From contig JBJOJS010000023.1 in NCBI GenBank assembly GCA_046046455.1, forward strand, positions 1 through 64,000: DNA of 64,000 nt. The letters are read 5' to 3'. The position numbers and the translations under genes are program-made. Under the pieces are notes generated by a model, which had not been told where the DNA came from, made no database searches, and saw only the letters and a program-made list of their open reading frames with translations. Origin of the DNA: Mxb001 sp046046455. Lineage in GTDB: Bacteria > Actinomycetota > Actinomycetes > S36-B12. Shown one piece after another: positions 34,217 to 43,400 of this stretch. Numbering within the stretch: the first letter of the stretch is position 1; every line of letters begins with the position of its first letter.

Positions 34217-37200
34217 TGGTCGCCCTCGCGCGAGGGCATGCCCTCGCAGCCACCCTCGACGGGGCAGTCCTGCGGATCCGCGGCTCCCGCCTCGCCCTGC
34301 TCGGCCTCCGCGGCCTGCTGCGGCTGCTGACCGCCGCCGAGCAGGAGCTGGAAGCCGGCCACGGTGAGCGAGGCCTGCGTGATCGTCTTCAGCAGCGTGG
34401 GCTTCTCGTTCGCCACCTGCGATGAGGCGCGGATGGCGCTGTCGGCGAGCTCATCGGCGCTGTCGATCACGGAGGATGTCGCCTTCGACGCCTCCTTCCA
34501 CGCCTTGTATCTCCCGGCACCCCAGGTCGCCATGTCGATGCCGACGGAGATCGCCTCGAAGACGAGATCCGTCGTCGTCAACTCCTCGAAGCCGCCTCGC
34601 TCCCACGCGGTCACCGAGAGCTGCGCCGCGCTCGTCGTCAGGGAGATCGCCAGCACGATGGCGAAGGATCCGGGCAGCATGATCGACGCGGTGATGCTCG
34701 CCACGGCGAGCACATTGCGCGCGAAGTCGAACCACGAGTAGGCGCCGGTGGGGTCCGAGTAGTTGACCGGATCGGCCTCGGCGAAGCCGTAGCCGGTCGA
34801 GGAGGATCCCGGGACAGGGTCGAAGGCGAGATAGGCGCCGAGCGCGGGCAGATAGGGCCGCGCGAGGGACAGCACGAGGCCGGAGCCGCCGGAGAGTGTG
34901 GGCTCCAGGCGCGAGAATCCGTAGCCGTAGGAGGGCGGATCGGCTGCGAGCGCGCCTGCGGACGGCCGGCCCGTCTCCAATGGTTCGCCGAACGGGCCGA
35001 GGGCCTCGGCGAGGACTCCTCCGCCGGCGCCCCGCACGGCCTGGCCACGGGCATCGGTGCGCACCACGACCTCGCCGCGGATGCCCGGGTGATCGAGGAC
35101 GACATCGCCACTTGCCAGGGACTTCTTCCACAGCGCGCCACCGGGCAGCAGCAGGCGCACCTGCGTGGGACTGCCCTGCCCATCGAGCAGCAGTCCCGGG
35201 GCGATGGCGGTCGGATTGGCATAGGCCATGAGGGTGGTGGTCGAGGCCGAGTCATCCGACGTGCGTTGTGCGACCAGGCGGCCGAGCGCATGCGCGAGGT
35301 CGGAGGTGACCGGCACGGCACCCATGCCGTCGACGATCGTGGCGGGCAGGCCGCCCCAACTCCAGTCCAGGCTGAGCGTGGCTCCCTCGGCCTCGCTCGA
35401 CGTCAGCCGGCCGAGCGCATCCCAGGAGAGCCGGGCCGAGCCGCCCTGCGGGGCCATGAGCGGATCCGTCGTCGATACGGCGCGCCCCGCACCGTCGTAG
35501 CAGGTCACGTAGTCGCGATCGTCGCGTCGCCCGCTCGTGCGATCGAGGTCGATACCGGGATCCCCCGACGTGCCGCACGAGGCGTCCTGTGGGCCGAAGC
35601 GGTAGTCGAAGCGCCGCCGATCGGCGCCCACGCCCGCCTGGTCGCCCTCGACGTCGAGGATCGCGGTCGACAGGCGCGCCGCCTTGTCGTAGGCGTAGCC
35701 CCATTCGCGCTTCGTGCTCGCCTCGCCCGCGCGCACGACCCGCGTGGTGCGGGTGGAGATGCGGCCGGCGTCGTTGGTGCCGGTCGCATCGGTGACGAGC
35801 GAGCCGTCTGCCAGGGTGATCGCCGTCGACTGCACCGTGCCGTTGGGGCGGTACTCGAACTCCTGGGAGACGGCGGAGGCGTATTCCACGCTCGCGACTC
35901 GCCCGGCACCGTCGTACCGGACTCGGGCGATCTCCCTCCCGTCGATTGACATGCGCGTGGGCCGACCCGTATCCGCGTCGAACTCCTGGCTCGATGTCAC
36001 GAGTTCCTTGCCGTCGACCGAGGTGGTGCGGCTGATCTGATTGCCCTGGACGTCATACCGATAGTCGAAGACCGCTCCGGTGAGGTCGCGATAGGTGACC
36101 AAGCGGCCCAGGAGATCGACGGTCGTCTCGGTGACCGCCTGCGCGGGGAATATCTCGCCGGGGGGAGTGGTCGTCACCTGCGTGCGCGTGCGGCGCGGGT
36201 CGCCCTCGACCCCAGCGCTGACGATCGCCTCCTCCACGAGATCGCCCTTGACGCCGTAGAGACGTGACGACGTGACACTGCCATCGCTCGCGAACGTCCA
36301 GCAGGCGAGTTCGCCCGCCTGGCCGCCGGTGCGGATGGCGATCGTGCGGCCGGCGGCATCGAACCATCGCTCGACCACGACCCCGTCGGTGCGGGTGATG
36401 GAGCGCACCTGGCCCGCCTGCGGCGCGGCTGCGGCATCCGGGCAGGGCGGTGACTCACTGGCGCCCGTGACCGGCCAGTACGCCGTTGTCGTGACCCGAC
36501 CGCCCGGCGTGGTCGCGGTGAGCTTGCGACCCCAGCCGCCCTGGCCGACCGGCTCGTAGGTCGCGCGCGAGACGCGACCCCCGGGCGACTCCACCTGCGT
36601 GGGGCGCCCGGTCCAGGGCTCGTCGTACGTCGTGTAGGTGTCGAAGGCGGAGCCCTCGGCGAATCGGTCGTTGGTCAGCGTCGCCGTCTGGACCCCGAAT
36701 CCCGGCGTGACCGATGACATGACTTCGAGCTTTGACGGCAGCCTGCCGCCTCCGTCCACCTCGGCGCCCACGCGCAGGCTCGACTCGGCGGTGCTGGAGG
36801 ACATATCGATGCGCAGAGCATGCTCGCCGTCGCGCAGATCGAATCGGCAGATGCCATCGGAGTCCGCCTCGCAGGGTCGGTTGTCGACGTACACCGTGAC
36901 GTCTGCCTCATCCGCGGCTCGCACCTGCAGAGCCCACGTCGTCGCTTTGCCGTCCCCGGCGCCGGTATCCGTGCGCCAGGTCCCCGCGAAGCGGCCCGAC
37001 CACGAGCCCTGGCCCACCGGACTCGCAGCCCAGTCGACCTCCACGCGCCCATCGCGCGCGATCCAGCCCCCGGCGGCAAGGGGACCTGTCGCTCCCGGCG
37101 ACGCCCAGTAGTCGGCGGCCAGTCCCTCGTACGCCTCGCCATCGCGCATCTGGTCGACCTGCGTGGTCTGCGAGAACGCGGCATCACCCACGGTCGAAGG

Positions 37201-38937
37201 CCCGGTGAAGCCACTGCGCCGCCCTTCGCCGTACGTGTATCGGGTGACGCGACCCTCGTAGTCGGTGATCGACTCGACCCGCCGGCCAGACTTGTCCCAG
37301 GCCATGGATGTCGTCGCTCCGTCGCGATCACGGCGCGTGAGCGGACGCCAGTCGGCTGCACTCACGGTCATCTCGAAGAGCCGCCCTTGGCCGATCGATG
37401 ACTGCAGCGGCTGGACCCCGGCACCATAGGAAAAGTCGCCCGCGAGGGATCCTGCGATGACGGCTGCACTCACCGGGGTCGCATCGAGGGACGCCTGCTG
37501 CGAGATCAACGGGTACTCGTAGAGGTGCACGAGCCGCTCCGCACCGGGAGCGGGTGCCCCCTCGGCCACACCCCACACTCGACCCGAGGGGTCGTAGGCA
37601 ACCTGCGTGAGCACGTCGGTGGCCGCGCGATCGACGGTGCCCGAGGCGACAGCCGCGTTGGCCATCGGCTGGCGCACGGCCGCGAGGCGCCCGGAGGCAT
37701 CCCACCCGATTCCCAGTCCGATCTCGCTCATCGGTCCGGGGCCGCCGACGGCATCGGCGATGAGCCCGATCTGCGGTGTGCCAGCGGCATCGACGTAGTG
37801 GATCTGCGTCGACGTGCCGTCCCACCAGGTGACCTGGCACAGCATCGCTTCCGGCGCAGCAACGAATCCCGATGCGACAGGGCAGTCCGCGCCGTAGGCG
37901 AAGTCGATCGTGCGCTCGCTCGGATCGGTCACCGTGCGGGGCAGACCCTCACCCGTCCACTGGACTCGGCCGGCGAGGAGCCCCGAGGGGTACGACGCGA
38001 CCGGTCGATCACCCTGGAACTCGGTGATGTCGCCATTGGTCTCCGTGAGCTGCCAGATGTCGCCTTCCCGCACCAGGGTTCCGGACGTCGCCGCGTCCAT
38101 CCGGCGGCCGTTGGACCAGGTCTGCGTGTAGACGCCTACGTCGTTGCGGGTGAAGGTCATCGATCGTCCGGTGACATCGGCGACGTAGACCGAGGTCGGC
38201 ACTCCATCGCGCACCGACTCCGACGGCTCGAATGTCGTCCACCGCGATGCGAGCGGCACGCTCATCCGCCATCCCGCCGGCATGCCGGCGCTTGAGGTCT
38301 GGCCGGGCTGGTAGGTGAGGAGGGCGAATGCCTGCCCGGCGACCGTCGGGTAGGAGCGCGAGGTCCAGGTGAGGGTCGGCACGCCGGTGATGAGGTGCGT
38401 CGTCACGCCGCCGAGCGCATCGCGGGGAGCGAGGCCGGGACGCGTCGCGTCGATGTTGAGCGAGAAGGGTCCCGCCCAGTCCCCGGAGGGGGCGTTGGCA
38501 TTGCGTGCACGCCAGGAGTACTGCCGACCATCCTCGAGGGTGCCCGGGGGCACCTGCCATTCACGGCGCGAGCCCCCCGACGCCAGTGGCTCGTCGACGC
38601 CCGGCTCGTCGCCGGCCGAGACGTCGTAGATCTCGAAGGTCACATCCTCGGCCTCGACCTGCGCAGGGGCGACGAGCGTGGGCGTCACGGACACGGCGAG
38701 GCCGGAGGCATCGAGAGCCGACGGCGGGAAGGCCTCCGGAAGGGCCGGACCCGAGCCCGCCGAAGGGGGCAGCGCCCCCGCCTCAACCGCAGGTCGCAGC
38801 CCCGCTGCTGCCGGAGCGCCCGCGTCGGCAGACTGCGATGCGGACTCGACCGGGGCAGGAGTCGGCGGTGTCGAGGTGCACCCCGCCAGCACAGCGAGCG
38901 CGCTCGCCAGCGCGACGAACCCCGAAGCGCGCCTCAC
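34195..38937 (-). CDS. RHS/YD-repeat lipoprotein B with PA14-like insert
   Basis: Second giant RHS lipoprotein, 1580 aa. The start is the GTG at 38935-38937, which overlaps the stop of the upstream lipoprotein gene (GTGA). From it, lipobox LAGC (Cys 20) and PVESAS (29-34) follow. A beta domain and YD repeats (FAYGADC, IGWDASGRLAAVRQ) come first, then a PA14-like insert (about 600-770) and more repeats (RYDGAGRVASVEY, SWDALGRLTSSEA). The core end is ARPYLPALGAYLAFDP (about 1360) and DPTGAYSWFDF. The C-terminal region (about 1395-1580) has two hydrophobic segments, a helical Ala-rich part and a Gln/Glu- and Cys-containing tail unlike that of RHS A or C. It ends tail-to-tail with RHS A. Confidence 0.87.
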   Translation of the reverse strand: MRRASGFVALASALAVLAGCTSTPPTPAPVESASQSADAGAPAAAGLRPAVEAGALPPSAGSGPALPEAFPPSALDASGLAVSVTPTLVAPAQVEAEDVTFEIYDVSAGDEPGVDEPLASGGSRREWQVPPGTLEDGRQYSWRARNANAPSGDWAGPFSLNIDATRPGLAPRDALGGVTTHLITGVPTLTWTSRSYPTVAGQAFALLTYQPGQTSSAGMPAGWRMSVPLASRWTTFEPSESVRDGVPTSVYVADVTGRSMTFTRNDVGVYTQTWSNGRRMDAATSGTLVREGDIWQLTETNGDITEFQGDRPVASYPSGLLAGRVQWTGEGLPRTVTDPSERTIDFAYGADCPVASGFVAAPEAMLCQVTWWDGTSTQIHYVDAAGTPQIGLIADAVGGPGPMSEIGLGIGWDASGRLAAVRQPMANAAVASGTVDRAATDVLTQVAYDPSGRVWGVAEGAPAPGAERLVHLYEYPLISQQASLDATPVSAAVIAGSLAGDFSYGAGVQPLQSSIGQGRLFEMTVSAADWRPLTRRDRDGATTSMAWDKSGRRVESITDYEGRVTRYTYGEGRRSGFTGPSTVGDAAFSQTTQVDQMRDGEAYEGLAADYWASPGATGPLAAGGWIARDGRVEVDWAASPVGQGSWSGRFAGTWRTDTGAGDGKATTWALQVRAADEADVTVYVDNRPCEADSDGICRFDLRDGEHALRIDMSSSTAESSLRVGAEVDGGGRLPSKLEVMSSVTPGFGVQTATLTNDRFAEGSAFDTYTTYDEPWTGRPTQVESPGGRVSRATYEPVGQGGWGRKLTATTPGGRVTTTAYWPVTGASESPPCPDAAAAPQAGQVRSITRTDGVVVERWFDAAGRTIAIRTGGQAGELACWTFASDGSVTSSRLYGVKGDLVEEAIVSAGVEGDPRRTRTQVTTTPPGEIFPAQAVTETTVDLLGRLVTYRDLTGAVFDYRYDVQGNQISRTTSVDGKELVTSSQEFDADTGRPTRMSIDGREIARVRYDGAGRVASVEYASAVSQEFEYRPNGTVQSTAITLADGSLVTDATGTNDAGRISTRTTRVVRAGEASTKREWGYAYDKAARLSTAILDVEGDQAGVGADRRRFDYRFGPQDASCGTSGDPGIDLDRTSGRRDDRDYVTCYDGAGRAVSTTDPLMAPQGGSARLSWDALGRLTSSEAEGATLSLDWSWGGLPATIVDGMGAVPVTSDLAHALGRLVAQRTSDDSASTTTLMAYANPTAIAPGLLLDGQGSPTQVRLLLPGGALWKKSLASGDVVLDHPGIRGEVVVRTDARGQAVRGAGGGVLAEALGPFGEPLETGRPSAGALAADPPSYGYGFSRLEPTLSGGSGLVLSLARPYLPALGAYLAFDPVPGSSSTGYGFAEADPVNYSDPTGAYSWFDFARNVLAVASITASIMLPGSFAIVLAISLTTSAAQLSVTAWERGGFEELTTTDLVFEAISVGIDMATWGAGRYKAWKEASKATSSVIDSADELADSAIRASSQVANEKPTLLKTITQASLTVAGFQLLLGGGQQPQQAAEAEQGEAGAADPQDCPVEGGCEGMPSREGDHRTADRL

Positions 38938-40364
38938 TTGTTGGTGATCGTCGCGAGCCAGGAGGCTCCAAACGCGTAGGAGGAGCCAGCGCTCCCGCCC
39001 GTGGAGGCGCACTCGATCGAAAGCTGGGACTGGGCCAGCGAGGACGCGTCGCTCTGACAGGAGATCAGCGCCTGCTCGACCTGCTTGCCGTTCTCGTTCA
39101 CCTTCTTGATGGACGGCCTGCCGCCATTACCGCGGACGCCGTCGAGTTCCAAGGACGCAGCGATGCGCAGGGTGACGTTCTTGTCGAGGAACTCACGGGA
39201 CGCCGCCGGCATCCTCGTGGTGAAGGTCAGGCTCGCATCGGGCCAGCAGGCATTCTCCGCAGAGGTGGCACCCTTGCGGCAGGCGTAGACCTCACCCGTC
39301 GATGACGTGATGTTGATCGGCTCGAGCTTCAATTGCAGCGTGGTCTTCGCGTTCCTCGCGAGAGCGTAGGCACCCACCGTGATGACGTTTCCGTCACCGG
39401 GCCCCACCACCTGGCCCACGGGCGACTTGCGCTGCGCCCACTGCGCCCCCTGAGTGAGGCTCGCATCCACGATGCGCCAGGCGAGGAAGAGCTTTTCGTT
39501 CTTGAAATCCCCCCCGGGATTCTTGGCCGGATCCTGCTTGTACACCTTCACCGTGGCGTCCTTGCCCACTACCCCAGTCCACGTGGTCTTGATATCGACC
39601 CGCATCGGTGCCGTCCAGGCATAGGTGTCGTAGACGAAGTCCCACTTGTATCCGCTGTTGTACGTGTCCGTCCAGCAGCCCACCACGGAAGAGTTCCGCA
39701 CCTCGCAGCTCGGGTATGTCTTCACGTCCTTGGTGTCGTTGTCGCGGGTGTCCCATGGCGCCTTGATTTCCGCCGACGCGAGGGCGGAATCGATGCAGCC
39801 GCGATCCTTGGTGAAGGTGGACACACTGCCATCCTGGCTGCGGTCGACATTGGTGCACTTCCACCACACGTAGCCGTTGGGGTCGCGCGCCCAGTCACGA
39901 TCCTCCTGATGTCCCCACCAGCCGGGGTGATCGCTCCAGACCTTGCCGTCCCAGTAGTAGTACGTCTGCAGGTTCGACACGCCCATCGGCGGCCGGGCGC
40001 ACTCCCACTCGCCTTCCTCATCGTCAAAGTTCCACGCCTTCTCACCCGTCTGCATCAGCCAGACGACGTCGGTGTTGGACGGATCGACATCGGTACGGGC
40101 GCGGAAATCGTTGCGGAGCCAGACGACATCGAGGTTGTTGTAGATGCGCGCATTGGCCGTGACGTCATCTCGCGAGCGGCACTTGGACTTCGGGTGCTGC
40201 TCTCCCGCCACCTCGCCCTCCCCGGCCGACTCCACCGGCGCCGGGCTCGAAGCCGGTGCGGCGTCCGAGGAGGAGGTACCTGATGTCGACGTGCCTGATG
40301 TGCAGGCGGCAAGCGCGAGCGCCCCCGCCACAGCGACTACCACCGCGTGCATCTTCCTGGCCAT
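38934..40364 (-). CDS. Trp/Cys-rich lipoprotein coupled to RHS B
   Basis: Predicted surface lipoprotein, 476 aa. Lipobox LAAC (Cys 21), Ser/Thr/Ala-rich linker, then PVESA at 43-47. The mature part is rich in Trp, Tyr and Cys in its first half (YYYWDGKVWSDHPGWWGHQ, GYVWWKCTN) and beta-rich in the second half, with MRVDIKTTWTG and repeated basic and polar strands. It ends in SYAFGASWLATITNK. No family recognised; aromatic-rich strands could bind glycans. It overlaps the RHS B start by four bases, so the two are made together, which suggests a chaperone or partner role. The ATG follows a TACGCT -10 by six bases. Confidence 0.8.
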   Translation of the reverse strand: MARKMHAVVVAVAGALALAACTSGTSTSGTSSSDAAPASSPAPVESAGEGEVAGEQHPKSKCRSRDDVTANARIYNNLDVVWLRNDFRARTDVDPSNTDVVWLMQTGEKAWNFDDEEGEWECARPPMGVSNLQTYYYWDGKVWSDHPGWWGHQEDRDWARDPNGYVWWKCTNVDRSQDGSVSTFTKDRGCIDSALASAEIKAPWDTRDNDTKDVKTYPSCEVRNSSVVGCWTDTYNSGYKWDFVYDTYAWTAPMRVDIKTTWTGVVGKDATVKVYKQDPAKNPGGDFKNEKLFLAWRIVDASLTQGAQWAQRKSPVGQVVGPGDGNVITVGAYALARNAKTTLQLKLEPINITSSTGEVYACRKGATSAENACWPDASLTFTTRMPAASREFLDKNVTLRIAASLELDGVRGNGGRPSIKKVNENGKQVEQALISCQSDASSLAQSQLSIECASTGGSAGSSYAFGASWLATITNK

Positions 40365-40370
40365 GCTCCG

Positions 40371-40376
40371 AGCGTA
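40371..40376 (-). promoter_or_regulatory. -10 hexamer of a leaderless promoter (lipoprotein/RHS B operon)
   Basis: Minus-strand TACGCT, six bases before the ATG at 40364. Confidence 0.6.
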
Positions 40377-40406
40377 CGTCGCACGAGGCGGGAGTGCGGG
40401 GTGATG

Positions 40407-40420
40407 TTCGGGTTTCTCAC
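40407..40420. promoter_or_regulatory. Shared 14-base operator-like element, site 3
   Basis: TTCGGGTTTCTCAC, 43 bases from the start at 40364 and 44 from the start at 40464, so midway between the divergent genes. The preceding GATG is also shared with site 1. Confidence 0.6.
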
Positions 40421-40451
40421 ACGTGCCGGGCCCGGGCTACGTTCCCCGGGA

Positions 40452-40457
40452 TACCTT
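40452..40457 (+). promoter_or_regulatory. -10 hexamer of a leaderless promoter (RHS protein C)
   Basis: TACCTT, six bases before the ATG at 40464. Confidence 0.6.
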
Positions 40458-40463
40458 CGCGCT

Positions 40464-43400
40464 ATGCGCACTCGCCAGCGACTGTTCGCCGCTGTCGCCG
40501 TCACGGCGAGCCTTGCCATGGTGGCCACCGGCTGCACCACCTCCACTGAGCCGTCGCCGACGCCCTCCGCCGCACCCGTGGAGACCGCTGAGACGTCCGG
40601 GGGAGTCGCCGCGTCGTCGATCAACGCGGCGGACGTCCAGCCCTGGGTCGCGGGGACGGTCCCGGGTGGCGATGCCACCGGGCCGACGTACCCGACCGAA
40701 TGGCCCGACGCCCCCGTGATCGGAGGCGGGCAGACGACATCGCGCACGCCCACGCTCATCGTCCCCGACGATGCACGGCTCTCCGGCGATGTGCAGGTGC
40801 AGATCGTCGACCTCGGCATCGGCGGTGGCTTCGGCCTCGACGGCCGCGGAGAGGCGACCGGTATCGCCTTCGAGGGGCGCCGCAGCACACGAGGCTTCAC
40901 CGTCCCCGCAGACACCCTGGTCGACGGGGGCACCTACGCCTGGCGTGCCGGCAGCCCCGACGACTGGGCGGGACCGTGGGTCTTCACGATCGACACCGTC
41001 CGCTCGCAGAACGCTCCGGTCGACTCGGTGGGCAACATCAACGTCAATCTCATGTCGGGAGTGCCGGCCGCGCGATGGACGAGTCCCGAAGTGTCCGGGG
41101 CGCTCGGCGCCTTCGGCATCGGCGTGATCTTCCGACCCGGCAGCCCCGCGACTCCAGGACTCCCCGAGGGCTGGAACTGGGTGCTCCCCGGGAGCGGGTT
41201 CATCAGCCTGCAGGAGTCCGAGGTGATGTTCGGCGATGCGGCCGACGTATCGCTCTTCGGTGGTGATGCCGGCCCCCTCAGCGTGACCCTGCGCACCACC
41301 AACGGCGCCGGCCTGACCTTCGTGCGCACGGAGACCGGCGGCTACGTCCCGGGCCTGTCGGACGGCACCGCGACGGCGTACTCGCGCGGTGGTGTGCTCA
41401 CGCGGATGAGCCCGAACACATGGCAGTTGTCCACTCCCGACGGCTCCATGACGCGATTCGTGGACGGCCGCGCCGTGAGCGAGTGGTCACGCGGCAACCC
41501 GGTCGCCAACTTCACCTGGGACGAGCAGGACCGCCTCGTCAGCGTCAGTGACGGCACCTCCCGCACGACGACACTCGCCTACGCGGGCGGGTCATGCCCG
41601 GCGGTGGACTGGGGCAACGGCTTCGATGTCGCCGACGGCATGTGGTGCTCGGCGACGTACGCCGACGGCACCGTCACCGGCATCGGCTACGTCGGCGGCC
41701 GGATCGGGCTGATCGCCGACCCCGGCGGATTGGGCACGGGCTTCGGCTGGGACGGCGCCGGTCGCCTCGCCGCTGTGCGCTCTCCGGGTGCCACCGCAGC
41801 GGCAGCCACCGCGGGAAATGACTGGGCCGGGGCGGACCTCACCACTTCTGTCGCGTACGACGGTGTCGGTCGTGTCGCGTCCCTGACGTCCGCGGCGACA
41901 GCACCCGGAGGCGAGCGGCTGACACGCACCTACACCTACCCGACGGGCGCACCGCGCGACGGCGAGCTGAAGGCGGCGGTCATGCAGGAGGGTGGTCCCT
42001 CCGCGGGGACCGTCCTTCAGGTCACCGCGACAGCCGACCGCTGGCAGGTAACCGAACGGGTGGAAGCAGGTCGGCTGACGACCACCACCGACTACGACAC
42101 GGCAGGGGTCGTCACGCGGGGCACCGACCCGCAGGGTCGCACCCTCACGACGAAACTCGACGACGAGGCGCTCATGCGCACGTCGACAGGGCCGTACACC
42201 GGCTCCCCTGACGGCGCGCTCCGGACCGATCGCACGCTGGACGCCACAGCGACGAATCCCGAGGCCGGCGCCACCTCACCGACCGAGCAGTGGCACGGCC
42301 TCTCCGCGATGGTGTGGTCCGGTGATGAGGGCCGGGCCGAGTGGTGGGACGAGCGCACCCTCGAGGAGCGCGGTGTGGGCGGAGTCGTCGGCACCGAAGG
42401 CGAGTGGGAGGCCCAGGCATCCGGACTCTGGAAGGTGCCCGAGTCGGGCGTCTGGACGATCGAGGCGACGGCCTCCGACGACCTGCGCATCGAGGTGCTC
42501 GTCGACGGCGTTCGGTGCCCGGAGGGCGACGGCTGCGAGATACGCCTGGACCAGGGCGAGCACAACCTCGCCATCGCCCTGCGCGGCAAGGGGAGGGGAT
42601 CGTTCAGCGTCAAGGCGGATCGGGGCGGTGAACCCACGCGCATCCCCATCACGCAGGTGCGGCCGAACTTCAACACGGCGACGGTCGTATCACTCAACGA
42701 CAACGTCGAGGGTCGCAATGTCGGCTCGCAGGTCTACGACTTCGCTCGGCCCTGGACCCAGGCACCCGAGAGCGTCACCGCAAGCGGCGGCCTGCGCACG
42801 GCGTTCACGTACGAGCCGGAGTCGCCCGCGTCCGATCAGTGGGGCCGTCAGACGGGCACGCGCACCGCCGGCGGCGCCACCATGGCGACGGCGTACTACG
42901 GCGCCGACGAGCAGGCGAGCGGTGCCTGCGGCGGTGGCGGCGTACAGGGAGGACTCGCGCGCCAAATGACCCGCTACGACGGGGTCACCATCACTTTGGT
43001 CTACGACGGTGCGGGCCGTGTCCAGTCGATGGTCACGTCCGGGGACGGTGCTTCCGAGACGACCTGCCTCGCCTACGACGCTGCCGGACGGACGGTGTCG
43101 ACGAGCATCGCCGACAAGACCGGCGCCACGCTGCGCTCCTCGATGTACACCTACACCTGGTCCGACGGCCGGCTCACGACGCAGCTCACCTCCACCGTCG
43201 CGGGTGAGTCCTTCACGACATCGACGACCTACGACATCGCCGGCAGGGTGCTGGAGTTCGTGGACGCATGGGGCGCGAAGACGTCATACGACTATGACGT
43301 CGAGGGCAACAACACCAAGCGCACAACGACAGCCCCCGGTGGCTCGTCACCCATCCTGACCGTGGACCTCGCACATGATGGCGCGACCGGCAACGTGACG

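Noticed and set aside
32811..34253. Open frame of 480 codons opposite the end of RHS A
   Set aside because: Antisense to the RHS core; first considered as an immunity protein, but its composition is Arg/Glu/Gly shadow-like and no domain is seen.
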